Of a stretch of DNA of 64,000 nt, positions 1 through 11,788 are shown in pieces. Position numbers and translations under genes: made by a program. Position 1 is the stretch's first letter; each line of letters begins with the position of its first letter. A model generated the notes under the pieces. It did not search any database. It was not told the DNA's origin and saw nothing but the letters and a program-made list of their open reading frames with translations. Source of the stretch: Okapia johnstoni. Taxonomy: Eukaryota; Chordata; Mammalia; Artiodactyla; Giraffidae. The DNA lies in NCBI GenBank assembly GCA_024291935.2, contig CM044315.1, positions 79,032,385 through 79,096,384 of the forward strand, in the 5' to 3' direction.

Positions 1-260
1 TTGTCCTAAGAACTCTTTGCCTAACTATCAAAATCTGAAGATTTTATTTTTTTTCTAAACATTTTATAGTTTTGCATTCTGCATATAAGTTCATGATCCA
101 TTTTGCCATTTTGAGTTAATTTTTAATGTGTGAGGTTTAAGTTTATTATTACTATTTTTTGGCTGTGGATATCCAAATGTATTTTTTTTGTTAAAAAGAC
201 TTTCTTTCCTGTATTGAATTGCTTTTGCAATTTTGTGAAAAATATGATTAGAGCAGTATT
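1..260 (-). repeat. L1 LINE fragment, reverse orientation
   Basis: The AT-rich text resembles the reverse complement of the 3' half of a mammalian L1 ORF2, including a segment of the 'tggatatccaa' type that is common in reversed L1. It is degenerate and has no open frame. The boundary is approximate. Bases 260-385 are A-rich with a short GAAG-type run and hold no recognisable gene. Confidence 0.45.
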
Positions 261-530
261 GAAGAAAACAAGGTTAATATACAAAAGTCAGTTTCTTTCC
301 TCTAGACCAGACCAGCAGTGAGTAGTTAGATTGAAATGAAAAATAAAACACTGTTTACATCAGACAAGAAGGAAGGAAAGAAAGACAGACAGACTTAGGC
401 ATAAATCTAAGAAAATATGTATAAGACCTATATGAGGGCAATTACAAAACTCTAAAGAAGGAAATCAAAGAACTAAATAAATGAAGAGATATTTCATGTT
501 CATGGGTAAGAAAACTCTAACTATAGTTAA

Positions 531-629
531 GGCTTCCCTGGTGGTTCAAAGGGGCTACAGTCCATGGGGTCACAAAGAGTCAGACACAATTGAGTGACTA
601 ACACACACACACACACACACACACACAAG
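531..629 (+). mobile_element. Internally deleted Bov-tA SINE with (AC)n tail
   Basis: The first 20 or so bases of a Bov-tA head ('ggcttccctggtggttcaaa') join directly to the element's last third ('ctacagtccatggggtcaca'), so most of the body is missing. A (CA)n run at about 600-627 follows. The 9-bp direct repeat tatagttaa at 522-530 and 630-638 is the target-site duplication, showing that the shortened element inserted as a unit into the L1. Confidence 0.75.
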
Positions 630-1335
630 TATAGTTAAAACTCAATATAGTTAAGATCTTTGTCTAGATTCAGCACAATCCCAGTCAAAATACCAGCAAA
701 TTGCTTTGTGGATATTGACAAACTGTTTCTAAAGTTTATGTGGAAAGGCAAAAGATCCAGGAATCTTTTTGAGGTTGAACCAAGTTAAAGAACCAACACT
801 ACCTGACTTTTAAGATATACTATAAAGCTATAAAAATCAAGACAGTTTTATTTTGGCAAAAAAAATAAACAGATCAGTGGAACAGAATAGGGAACTCAAA
901 AGTACACTCATAGAAATATACTCAACTGAACTTTGACAGAAGAGCAAATAGAAAAAAGATACATAGTCTTTTCAACAATTGGTGCTGGAAAAACTAGACA
1001 TTCACATGAAAGAAATGGATATAGACAATGAACTTACACCTTTCACAAAAATTAACCCAAAATGGATCATAAACCTAAATGTAAAATGCAAAACTATATA
1101 ACTTCTACAAGTTACATAGGGGGAAAAAATCTTGGGTTTGGCAGTGAGTTTTTAGTTTTAACACCCAAAGTGTGACCTATGAAAGAAAAAAAATTGATAT
1201 GATGGATTGCCTTAAATTAAAATCTTCTGTTTTGTGAAGGACACTGTTAAGAGATTGAATAGACAAGCTACAGACTTGGAGAAAATATTTGCAAATGATA
1301 TACCTGATAATGGACAATTATTCAAAAAATGTGAA

Positions 1336-1798
1336 GTGAAAGTTGCTCAGTTGTGTGCAGCTCTTTGTGACCCCATGGACTATACAGTCCTTGGAATTCT
1401 CCAGGCCAGAACACTGGAGTGGGTAGCCTTTCTTTCTCCAGGGGATCTTCTCAAGAAACCAAGGGATTGAACCCAGGTCTCCCGTATTGCGGGCAAATTC
1501 CTTATAAAGAATTTTTAAAGAATTTAAATTTATTTAATTTATTATATTATATTATTAATTATAGTAAATTCTATAAATACTTTAAATTTAAAGGATCTGT
1601 AGAATTTAAATTTAAAGAATTTTTTAAAGAATCCACCTGCAATGAAAGAGACCTGGGTTTGAACTCTGGGTTGGGAAGATCCCCTGGAGAAGGGAAAAGC
1701 TATCCACTCCAGTATTCTTGCCTGGAGAATTCCATGGGCTGTCTAGTCCATGGGATCACAAAGAGCTGGACACAACTGAGCAATTTTCACTTCATCAG
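1336..1798. mobile_element. Inverted pair of Bov-tA SINEs around an AT-rich core
   Basis: Bases 1340-1500 are a Bov-tA in reverse orientation and 1622-1795 are a Bov-tA in forward orientation. Between them lie about 120 bp of almost pure A/T that repeats variants of 'taaagaattt'. The two SINE arms are inverted repeats that could fold on each other. Similar L1 words (attattcaaaaaa and gttatccaaaaaa) sit on the two outer sides, which suggests a single complex insertion, but the match is imperfect. Confidence 0.6.
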
Positions 1799-2002
1799 TT
1801 ATCCAAAAAACACAATGAATTCTTAAACATCAGCAATAAAAACCCAGACAACCCAATTTAAAAATGGGCAAAAGATCTGAACAGACACCTCATCAAAGAA
1901 GATATACAGATGGTAAATAGCATATGAAGAGATGCCCAACATCATATGTCATTAGGGAATTGTAAATTAAAACAATGGGTTACTACTACATACATATTAG
2001 AA

Positions 2003-2197
2003 CAGGCCTTCCCTGGTGGGTCAGATGGTAAAGAATCGGCCTGCAATGCAGGAGACCCAGGTTTGATCCCAGGGTTGGGAAGATCCCCTGGAGAAGGAAA
2101 TGGCAACCCACTCCAGTGTTCTTACCTTGAGAATCCCATGGACAGAGGAGCCCAGTACATGGAGTTGCAAAGAATCAGACATGACTGAGCAACTAAC
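2003..2197 (+). mobile_element. Bov-tA SINE inserted in L1
   Basis: This is a complete Bov-tA with the tRNA-like head 'ttccctggtgggtcagatgg' and the tail 'atcagacatgactgagcaac'. The 11-bp target-site duplication acatattagaa lies at 1992-2002 and 2198-2208, and the L1 sequence continues across it. Confidence 0.85.
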
Positions 2198-2417
2198 ACA
2201 TATTAGAATGGCTAAAATCCTAAACACTGACAACACCAAATGCTGACTAGCAGGTGGAGCAACAGGAACTTTCATTCATTGCCTGTAGGAATGCGCTTCC
2301 AACAACTTTGAAAAAATTTTACAAAGTGAAACATAGTTTTACCATACAATCCAGCAATTGTTTTCCTAGGAATTTACTCAAATGAATTGAAAACTTATTC
2401 CACATAAAAACTAGTAC

Positions 2418-3001
2418 TGCAGAAGGTGACTGCAAATGGTGACAGTAGCCATGAAATCAGAAGACATTTGCTTCTTGGCGGGAAAGCTATGACAAACCTA
2501 GACAGGCTGTTGAACAGCAGAGATATTACTTTGCCAACAAAGGTCAATATAGTTAAGGCCATGGTCTTCCCAGTGGTCACGTACAATTGTGAGAGCTGGA
2601 CCATAAGGAAGGTAGAACTTCGAAGAACTGATGCCTTCAAACTGTGGTGCTGGAGAAGACTCGTTCGAGTCTCTTGGACAGCAAGGAGATCAAACCAGCC
2701 AATCTTAAGGGAAATCAACACTGAATAATCGTTGGAAGGACTGATACTGAAGCTGAAACTCCAGTATTTTGGTCATCTGATGTGAACAGCTGACTCACTG
2801 GAAAAGTCCCTGACTGGGAAAGATTGAGGGCAGAAGGAGAAGAGGGCTTCAGTGGATGAGATGGCTGGATGGTATCATCAATGTAGTGGACATGAATTTG
2901 GGCAAACTTCGGGAGATGGTGAGGGACAAAGAGGCCTAGCGTGCTGCTGTCCATGGGGTTGCAAAGAATCAGACATGACTGGGTGACTCAAGAACAACAA
3001 C
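2418..3001 (+). mobile_element. BovB (RTE) LINE, 3' fragment inserted in L1
   Basis: This is a 5'-truncated BovB covering the C-terminal part of its reverse-transcriptase ORF and the 3' end. The frame at 2426-2728 encodes the typical C-terminal block around [19 protein letters not shown], and further frame breaks follow. A 12-bp target-site duplication, aaaaactagtac, lies at 2406-2417 and 3002-3013, so the element is a clean insertion into the old L1. It is not capable of movement. Confidence 0.85.
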
Positions 3002-3859
3002 AAAAACTAGTACAGGAATGGTCATAGTTTTTTTTCATATTTGCCAAATTTTGGAAGTGACCAACATGTCCTTAGAAGGTGAGTGGCTAAATAAACTTTG
3101 GTACATTCATACATTGGAATATTATTCAGCAGAAAAATGAAATGAGCTATCAAGCCATGAAAAAGCTTGGAGAAACCTTAAATGCTTATTGTTAAGTGAA
3201 AAGGCCAGTCTGAAAAGTCTGTAAACCATATGATTCCAAATACATGACATTCTGGAAAGGCAAATCTATAGAGACATTAAAAAAAAAAATCAGTGGTTGT
3301 CAGGGGTTTAGGGAGTGGCGGTGGTTGGAAAGGAAAGGGTAAATTACTGGAGCACAGGGTATATTTAGGGCCGTGAAACTACTCTTTATGATACTGTGAT
3401 GATAGGTACATGACATTATGCATTTGTCAAACTGACAGACCTATACATCTCAAAGAGTGAACCTTAATGTAAATTGTAAATTTTAAAACAGACAAATAAA
3501 TATCAGTTGGTAATATTTCTGTGAGTCTCTTTCTGGGTTCTCTATACTGTTCTGTTGAGCTATGTATTTATCTCTCTAATACCACACAGTCTTGATTTAT
3601 TATAGCTTTATAACAAGTCTTAAAATAGGGTAGATTGTTTCTTTCTATTTTATTCTTCTTTTAAAAATTTGTTTTAGCTATTCTAGTTCTTTTGCCTTTA
3701 CATTAAAAGTTTAGAATAATCTTGTCTTTATCCATAAAAAATCTTGCTAGGATTTTGATAGTAATTACATTAATTGCATTTGGGAGGAATTAAAATCTTT
3801 ACGATACTGAGTCTTCCAAACTGTGAACATGGAATTTCTCTCCATTTATTTAGGTCTTT

Positions 3860-4203
3860 AAAAAAAAAAAAGTATTTATTGATTTTTGGCCGGGTCTTCA
3901 TTGCTGTGCAGGATTTTCTCTAGTTGTGGCAGGTAGGGGCTACCCTAGCTGTGGTATGCAGGTTTCTCATTGCAATGGCTTCTCTTTTTGTGGAGCATGG
4001 ACTCTAGTGTGCACAGACTTCAGTAGTTGTGGCACATGGGTTCAGTAGTTGTGGTTCCTGGGCTCTACAGCACAGGCTCAGTAGTTGTGGTGCACAGGCT
4101 TAGTTGCTCTGCAGCATGTGAAATCTTCCTGGATCAGGGATTGAACTCATGTCGCCTGCACTGGCAGGCAGATTCTGGACCACTGAGCCACTAGGGAAGC
4201 CCC
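3860..4203 (-). mobile_element. CHR-type artiodactyl SINE
   Basis: A poly(A) tract (3860-3871) is followed by repeated 'agtagttgtggcacat'-type units and ends at 4203 with 'ccactagggaagcccc', the reversed tRNA-like head. Flanking repeats of 13 bp with one mismatch (tattTAGGtcttt at 3847-3859 and tattTAGAtcttt at 4204-4216) mark the target-site duplication. Confidence 0.75.
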
Positions 4204-4342
4204 TATTTAGATCTTTTGTGTTTTCTTTCATCAGTGGCTTGTAGTATTCAGCATCCAAGTCTTGCACATGTTTTATTAGATTTACCCCTAAGTATGTCTT
4301 TCTTCCCTTTTTTTCTTTCTTTGTTCCCCTTTCTTTCCTTTT

Positions 4343-4577
4343 TAAAAAATGTTTATTTATTTATTTGGCTGTGCTGGTCTTAGCTGCAGCATGTGGGATC
4401 TTCAGTCTTCATTGTGGCATGAGGGATCTTTAATTATGACATACAGAATCTTTTAGTTGCGGCATACAAACTCTTAGTTGTGGCATGTGAGATCTAGTTC
4501 CCTGACTAGGGATTGAACCCAGGCCCCCTGCATTGGGAGCACAGAGTCTTAGCCACTGGACCACTAAGGAAGTCTCC
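4343..4577 (-). mobile_element. CHR-type SINE, second copy
   Basis: A reversed SINE starts with 'tttatttggctgtgctggtc' and ends with 'ccactggaccactaaggaag'. It has the 'ttgtggcatgtgagatct' units seen in this family. The flanks are pyrimidine-rich, so a target-site duplication cannot be called with confidence. Confidence 0.65.
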
Positions 4578-6574
4578 ACTCTCTCTTTCTTTCTTTCTTT
4601 AAGTAATACTATGGTTAAAAATTTTATTGTTCATTACTAGAAATACAGGTGATTTTTGTATATTTATCATATATTATGTGATATTGCTGAACACAACATT
4701 CAGCTGAACTTCAAGTCTATTGTTGATGAAGTCCCTCAGCTTTTGTTTGTCTTAGGAAGTCTTTTATTTCTCCTTTGTATCTGAATGATAACTTTGCTGG
4801 ACAGAGTATTCTTGGCTGGCAGATTTTTTTCTTTCAATTATTCTGACTATATCATTTCATTCTCTCCTAGCCTGTAGGGTCTCTGCTGAGAAATCATTTG
4901 ATGTCCTAACGGGGATTCCTTTGAATGTTACCATCTTTTTTACCCTTGCTGTTTTTAGGATTCTCTTTTTGGTTTTGTTTTTTGACAGTTTCATTATAAT
5001 GTCTCGAAGAAGGTTGCTTTGCATTGCGTGAGATAATGAGGATCTATTAGCCTTGTGAACCTAGTTTTCCAATTTTCTCCACAAATTTGGGAATTTCTCA
5101 GCTGTTATTCCTTAAATATTCTGCCCACGTTTCTCCTTTTGATAGTTCAGTTGTTCTAATAATTGAACAATGTTAGTGTCATAAAGATCACATAGGCTTT
5201 CTTTCCTCTTTTTCCAGTATTCTCTTCTGACTATCCTTTAGATCACTTATTCTATCTTCTGTTTGGTCTGTTCTGCTGTAGATGCTTTCTGTTGCATTTG
5301 TTTCATTTCATTCATTGGATTCTTCAGCTCCAGAATTTCTGTTTGTTTCTCTTTTATGATTTCTTCCTCTTTGTTAAGTTTCTCATTTTGTTTAGGTATT
5401 ATTTTTCCTGACTTCGATTGAATTATCTTTCTGTGTTTTTCTTGTAGCTAATTGAGCTTCCTTAAAATAGCTATTTCAAAATTTTTGTTAGTTTGCAAAA
5501 TTCTGTATCTCTGTATTCAATTATGCAGGATTATTGTCATTTGGTGATGACATGTTTGCTTGATTCTTCATGTTCCTTGGACTTTTGTGTTGCTGCTTTT
5601 GCATTTGTAGTAGCAGACACCTCAGATATTTACTAGTTGCCTTCAGGTAGGATATACTGTTTGTTGGTCCTGTTATATGTGGGGTTTTCTGCAATCTTGA
5701 ATGGATACACCTGCTTCCCATTTCTTGCTCATCTTGTGGCAGAATTCTTAAGCTTTTATGCTTTCTTTAATTTTCACATCTCACAAGGCCAATTGCTGGA
5801 AACCTCTTTTATTTTCCAGAAGGTGGTGCTATGGCTTAAGTATGTGGTTTTTCTTACCTACAAACCCTGGTCTGATTATCTTGAGTGCATTCCACTGGTT
5901 CTCACTCTCACTGCCATATTTGGGAGTGTGCAGAAGGAGCTGCCTTCAGGGGTGGGTGGTGTGGGTGTAGCACTTGGGATGTTGGGGTGCGTGTGGATCA
6001 GATGCAGAGATCATTAGGTGAGGTTCTCCTAGTAGCTCATGGGTGGGTAAATGCAAATAGCAGGAACCATGTCTCTTTAATGCCATTTAATATTCTTATC
6101 TGCCTCTTTCATAGACTTTTCCCTACCCCCAGACATGGAAGTCTGACCTCAATACTCTGGGTACTAATGAAGAGAAACTAATTTCTCCAGCAGTGTCTGC
6201 ACAGCTGGAATAGCCAAGCACTCACCTTCCCCCTACCTTATCACCTTGAGAGAGGGATAGCACTGGCAAAGTTCTAGTTACTCTTTCTGTTGCATCTAGT
6301 TTATTTTTTGTTTTGCTTTGTTTTGTTTTTGCTCCAGTGGAGTGCTAAAAATTTCCCCTCAAGAAGGCTGGAGTCTACAAATACTCTCTTATCTGGCGGT
6401 GACTTCCACATTAACACTCTGAGTTTTCCCCAACTATAGCTAAGAGAGGCTGGGACTAGTTTGCTGGCTCCTGCTGTTTCCCAGCCCTTATTGAGTCCTC
6501 TCTGACTGTTACCTGATTCACAGGTACGAGAGACTGCTTCCATGTCCCTTGGCGTATGGTGTTGGAGATCTCAC

Positions 6575-6790
6575 AGCTCCCAGTGCTGTGTGCTTAGTCA
6601 CACAGTCGTGTCTGCCTCTTTGCGACCACATGGACTGTGGCTTTCCAGGCTTCTCTGTCCATTCTCCAGGCAAGAATATAGGAGTGGGTTGCCATGCCCT
6701 CCTCCAGGAGATCTTCCCAACCCAGGGATTGAACCCAGGCCTCCCACATTACAGGAAGATTCTTTACTGTCTGAGCTACTAGGGAAGCCC
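6575..6790 (-). mobile_element. Bov-tA SINE
   Basis: This is a full reversed Bov-tA that ends with 'ctgagctactagggaagccc'. The sequence contains the usual 'gcgaccacatggactg' and 'gttgccatgccctcctccag' blocks. Imperfect flanking repeats of the form cacagctcccag and cacaactctcag are consistent with a decayed target-site duplication. Confidence 0.8.
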
Positions 6791-7590
6791 CACAACTCTC
6801 AGAGATACCTTCATTTTTGGATGGATGCTGATTTTTAGTTGCTAAAAGCGGGAGCAAAAAGGAACAACATCTTATGCTACCATGATGCCGATGTCCCTCT
6901 CAGGAAAAGTTCTTTTGACCTTGAGTTAGGCAAAGATTTCTTACATACAACAACAGAATCATGATCTATGAGAATATAGTGATAAATTAGACTTTATCAA
7001 AATTAGAAACTTGTACACTTTGAAAAATGTGATAAAGAGAATGAAAACAATCCACGTACTAGGAGAAAATATTTGCAAAGTGCATATCTAATCAAGGATT
7101 TGTATGTAGATAATAGAAAGAACACTCAAACTTTCTAATGAAAAACCAAGCTACCCAATTATGAAAGAGGCATAATTTTGAGTAGATTCTTCACTGCTGA
7201 AGATATATGGATTGCAGATATGCACATCAAAAGATACTCAACTTTATACATTGTTTGAGAAATGAAAATTAAAATCCAGTGATATACCACTGCATACCTA
7301 TTAGAATGACTGAAATTAGAAAGCCTGACTATACCAATTGTTGGCAATAACATGGGACTCTTATATTTTGCTGGTGAGAATATAAAATACAACCACTTTG
7401 GAGAACAGTTCCACAGGGTTTTTTTTAAGTTAAATAACTCCTTTCCAAAATTATGCTGGGAGTCCTAGCTAATGTAATAAGGCAAGAATAGAGGGGGGGA
7501 AATGTATACAGGTTGGGAAAGAGAAGTAGAACTATCTTTGTTCACAGATAACATGATCATCCTCTTAGAACATCTGAAAGAATCAATTTA

Positions 7591-9456
7591 TTTATTTTTT
7601 TTTTATTTTTTTTTTATTTTTTTTTATTTATTTATTTATTTTATTTATTTATTTATTTATTTTTTAATTTTAGTTGGGGGCTAATTACTTTACAATATTG
7701 TAGTAGTTTTTGCCATACATCGACATGAATCAGCCATGGATTCACATGTGCTCCCCCTCCCAAACCCTCCTCCCACCTCCCTCCCCCTCCCATCCCTCAG
7801 TGTCATCCCAACGCTCCATCCCTGAGCATCCGTCCCATGCATAGAACATGGAATGGTGTTCTGCTTCACATATGACAATATACATGTTTCAATGTTATTG
7901 TCCCAGAACGTCCAACCCTCACCTTCTCCCTCAGAGTCCACAGGACTGTTCTATGCATCTGTGTCTCTTATTCTGTCTCACATATAGGGTTACCATTACC
8001 ATCTTTCAAATTCCATATACATGCATTAGTATACTGTATTGGTGCTTTTCTTTCTGGCTCACTTCACTCTGTATAATGGGCTCCAGTTTCATCCATCTCA
8101 ATAGAACGGATTCAAATGTATTCTTTTTAATGGCTGAGTAATATTCCATTGTGTATATGTACCACAGCTTTCTTATCCATTCGTCTGCCGATGGACATCT
8201 AGGTTGCTTCCATGTCCTGGCTATTGTAAACAGTGCTGCGATGAACATTGGGGTACACGCGTCTCTTTCAATTCTGGTTTCCTCGGTGTATATGCCCAGC
8301 AGTGGGATTGCTGGGTCATATGGCAGTTCTATTCCCAGTTTTTTTAAGGAATCTCCACACTGTTCTCCATAGTGGCTGTACTAGTTTGCATTCCCACCAA
8401 CAGTGTAAGAGGGTTCCCTTTTCTCCACACCCTCTCCAGCATTTATTGCTTGTAGACTTTTGGATAGCGGCCATTCTGACTGGTGTGTAATGGTACCTCA
8501 TTGTGGTTTTGATTTGCATTTCTCTAATAATGAGTGATGTTGAGCATCTTTTCATGTGTTTGTTAGCCATCTGTATGTCTTCTTTGGAGAAATGTCTGTT
8601 TAGTTCTTTGGCCCATTTTTTTATTGGGTCGTTTATTTTTCTGGAATTCAGCTGCAGGAGTTGCTTGTATATTTTTGAGATTAATTGTTTGTCTGTTGCT
8701 TCGTTTGCTATTATTTTCTCCCATTCTGAAGGCTGTCTTTTCACCTTGCTTATAGTTTCCTTTGTTGTGCAAAAGCTTTTAATTTTGATTAGGTCCCATT
8801 TGTTTATTTTTGCTTTTATTTCCAATATTCTGGGGGGTGGGTCATAGAGGATCCTGCTGTGATTTATGTCGGAGAGTGTTTTGCCTATGTTTTCCTCTAG
8901 GAGTTTTATAGTTTCTGGTCTTACATTTAGATCTTTAATCCATTTTGAGTTTATTTTTGTGTATGGTGTTAGGAAGTGTTCTAGTTTCATTCTTTTACAA
9001 GTGGGTGACCAGTTTTCCCAGCACCACTTGTTAAAGAGATTGTCTTTTCTCCATTGTATACTCTTGCCTCCTTTGTCGAAGATAAGGTGCCCATAGGTGC
9101 GTGGGTTTATCTCTGGGCTTTCTATTTTGTTCCATTGATCTATATTTCTATCCTTGTGCCAGTACCACACTGTCTTGATGACTGTGGCTTTGTAGTAGAG
9201 CTTGAAGTCAGGCAGGTTGATTCCTCCAGTTCCATTCTTCTTTCTCAAGATTGCTTTGGCTATTCGAGGTTTCTTATACTTCCATACAAATTGTGAAATG
9301 ATTTGTTCTAGTTCTGTGAAAAATATCATTGGTAGTTTGATAGGGATTGCATTGAATCTGTAGATTGCTTTGGGTAGTATACTCATTTTCACTATATTAA
9401 TTCTTCCAATCCATGAACACGGTATATTTCTCCATCTGTTTGTGTCCTCTTTGATT
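7591..9456 (-). mobile_element. Young 5'-truncated ruminant L1 (L1-BT type)
   Basis: This is a 1.87-kb reverse-strand L1. It has a T-rich tail at 7591-7670 (A tail on the minus strand), a ruminant L1 3' UTR (7670-8005) and the last part of ORF2. A target-site duplication of 16-18 bp, beginning ctgaaagaatcaattta, lies at about 7574-7590 and 9458-9474. The coding part is unusually well kept, so the insertion is recent. It is truncated inside ORF2, with no ORF1 or promoter, so it is dead. Confidence 0.9.
8006..9456 (-). pseudogene. Truncated L1 ORF2 C-terminal region with one frameshift
   Basis: The frame downstream of the reverse-transcriptase core is open from 9470 (reading into flanking DNA) to 8316. 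It shows typical ORF2 text, including [20 protein letters not shown] and the cysteine-rich end around [18 protein letters not shown]. It then goes out of frame at a run of seven T at 8339-8345, and the remaining 80 residues ([20 protein letters not shown] onward) continue in another frame to 8006. The expected frame needs one base fewer in that run. Endonuclease and the catalytic reverse-transcriptase core are absent because of 5' truncation. Confidence 0.85.
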
Positions 9457-10949
9457 TCTGAAAGAATCAATTTAAAAAAAACCCTGTAACTAACAAGTGG
9501 TTACAGCAAGATTGAATGGTACAAGGTTAATACTTAATCATTATCCTGTATACTAGAAATGAACAACTGGAATTTGAAAGTAAAAACAAAATACCATTCC
9601 TATTAGCACTCAAAAAAGATTAAATACTTAGATTTAAATGTAACAATTTGTAGAAGATCAATATGAGGACAACTGTAGAATTCTAATGAAAGAAATCAAA
9701 ATATAAATTAATGGAGAGATAGTCCATGTTCATGGATGGGAAGAATCAATATTGTCAAGATGTCAGTTCTTTACAACTTGATCTGATATGCAACACAATC
9801 CTAATCAAAACTTCAGTAAGGTATTTTGTGGACATTGATGAACTATTTCTAAAGTTTATATGTAAAAGCAAAAGGCTTAGAACAACCGACACAAGAATGA
9901 AAAAGAACAAAGTTGGAAGAAAGGCACTACTCAACTATGGCCATTATTATAAAGCTACAATGTTAGGACAGTGTGGTATTGGTGAAAGAATAGGAGATCA
10001 GTGGAATAGCACAGAGAGCCTAGAAATAGACCCACGCAAATATAGTCAAGTGATCTTTGACAAAGGAGCAAAATCAATAGAGTGGTACAAAAATAGTCTG
10101 TGGCAGAAATAGTCTTTTCAACAAACGGTGCTGGAACAACTGGACATGCATATGCAAAAAAAAAAATCTAACATAGATATTATATCCCTTATAAAAATTA
10201 ACTCAAAATGGATCATGGACCTCAGTGTAAAATGAAAACTATAAAACTCCTAGAAGATAATATAGTAGAAAACCAAAGGAGCCTCAGGTATGGTGATGAC
10301 TTTTTAGATAGAAGACCAAAAGCACAATTCATGAAGAAAAGAATTGATAAGCTGTACTTCATTAAAATTAAAAACATCTACTTTGTGAAAAACACTGTCA
10401 AAACAATGATAAAATGGCCACAGACTGGGAGAAAATATTTGCAAAATACTGAATGCATATTTTAAGTGACATAACCCAACATGAAAAGGATACATAGTAT
10501 ATAATTCCAGGTAGAGACATTCTGGAAGAGACAAATCTATGAAGACAATAAAATGATCAGGCATTAGCAGGGAAGGTGGGATGAATAGGCAGAACAAAGA
10601 GGATTTTCAGAGAGTGAAACTACTCTGAAAATAACAGTTTACTATACTATAGTATGATATTATAATGTGGATACGTGTCATTACACATTTGTCAAAAAGA
10701 GTGAACTCTAATGTGAACTGTGGACTTTAGGCATAACATCAGTGTGGGCTCATCAACTGTAACAAATTACCATTTTGGTACAGGATTTTTTTTTAATTAG
10801 TTTGTTTTCTATTTTTTAACTTTACAACACTGAAGGATTTTAATAGTAGGGGAAGCTTACATATGTGAGGTAGGGTGTATATTAGAAATATCTACTTTCT
10901 ATTCAGTTTTGCACTAAAAAATTAAGTCTATTTAAAAAAAAAAGTTAGA

Positions 10950-11725
10950 TACCTGGCATATAGTATAATAATTTTTCTTCTAGGTATTACCCAAGAGAAA
11001 TGAAAGTATATATCCATACAAAAACTGCCACACAAACATTCAGAGTAGTTTTATTTGTAATAACCAAAGACTAGGAATAACTCAAATGTCTATCAGTGGA
11101 TAAATGGATAAGTGAAAGTGGTCTTTCCATACAATGGAGTACTAGTCAGTAATTAAAGAAATGAACCTTGCTGTTGATACAGACTTGGATGAATCTCTAA
11201 GTAAGCATGCTGAAAAAATAAACCAGACAAAAAAGGGTACGTGTCATAGAAGCTCTATTTATGTAAAATTCTGGAAAATACAAGCTAATCTGTAGAGACA
11301 GAAAACAGATCAGTGTTTACTTGTAGTCCAAGAAGAGGCAAGGAGAAACATAAACTGGAACCTACATATGAGCATTTTGTTATAGATCAGTTATCCCTCA
11401 GTAAAGCTATTAAAGAAACTTTAAAAGTTAGGAATGTTATTAACTAGCATTTTTTTGAAGACAGTTGTGTTGTAGTCTCCAAATACTTACACTGTATATT
11501 TTTGTTATTTAATCCTACAATACCACTCTAAGGTAGTTCTTATCTCTGTCTTATAGATGAGAACACTAAGGATAAGGCTAAATTAAAATGTCCATTTCTG
11601 ATCACACCCTGGCTTCAACTTATACTACAAAGCTACAGTAATCAAAACAGCATGGTACTCAGTGGAGGAAAGAAAAAATAGGACTCTCTTAATGTTAGTA
11701 TCCGGTGTTAGTAGTGACAATTTTA
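10950..11725 (+). repeat. L1 LINE 3'-end fragments
   Basis: Bases about 10960-11440 match an L1 3' end ('gtaataaccaaagactagga', 'ggataaatggataagtgaaa'). Bases 11590-11720 are a separate ORF2 scrap ('actacaaagctacagtaatc'). There is no open frame of interest. Bases 11440-11590 contain a MIR-like fragment. Confidence 0.6.
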
Positions 11726-11726
11726 A

Positions 11727-11788
11727 CACACCACTCCAGTATTCTTGCCTAGGAAATCCCATGGACAGAGGAGCCTAGTGGGCTATAG
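11727..11788 (+). repeat. Bov-tA SINE fragment abutting a BovB
   Basis: About 60 bp of the distal Bov-tA body ('ccactccagtattcttgcct' to 'gggctatagtcc') run straight into the 3' end repeat of the following reversed BovB. Head and tail of the SINE are missing. Confidence 0.6.

Larger units (their letters stand above)
386..3490 (+). mobile_element. Old L1 LINE (ORF2 and 3' end), split by five younger insertions
   Basis: Segments at about 386-530, 630-1335, 1798-2002, 2198-2417 and 3002-3490 read in order as one decayed plus-strand L1, from the ORF2 C-terminal region into the 3' end. Typical phrases include 'caacaattggtgctggaaaa' and the 'tggaatattattcagc' region. The intervening pieces are SINEs and a BovB. 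All reading frames are broken. Its value is as a clock: every element inside it is younger. Confidence 0.8.
3500..6895 (-). mobile_element. Degenerate L1 LINE pieces, reverse orientation
   Basis: Most of this stretch outside the SINEs resembles reversed L1. Bases 3500-3860 and 4215-4340 match ORF2-like text, such as the region around 'accacacagtcttgattta'. Bases about 4780-5500 resemble the 5' half, and about 5640-6545 and 6790-6895 resemble an L1 5' region. Open frames here (for example 5637-6017) have no recognisable domain and are chance frames in repeat DNA. Subfamily assignment is uncertain, and internal parts of a full L1 are missing. Confidence 0.5.
6900..10943 (+). mobile_element. Old L1 LINE split by a young L1
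   Basis: Bases 6900-7590 and 9457-10943 read as one old plus-strand L1 running through ORF2 into its 3' untranslated region and A tail (about 10925-10943). Broken ORF2 pieces remain at 9726-10112 and 10208-10465, with recognisable L1 words such as YGHYYKATMLGQCG. It is interrupted by the young reverse-strand L1 at 7591-9456. Confidence 0.75.

Noticed and set aside
1234..2275. Several open frames of 78-135 residues over 1.2-2.3 kb
   Set aside because: They are translations of Bov-tA SINEs and old L1. The same SINE peptides recur at more than ten places in the window on both strands.
5637..6181. Overlapping frames of 70-126 residues, one with hydrophobic stretches
   Set aside because: They lie in reversed L1-like sequence, overlap one another in different frames, and have no domain, initiation context or splice support.
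7591..7670. Long T-rich tract as a microsatellite or regulatory element
   Set aside because: It is the reversed A tail of the young L1, as shown by the target-site duplication around the whole element.
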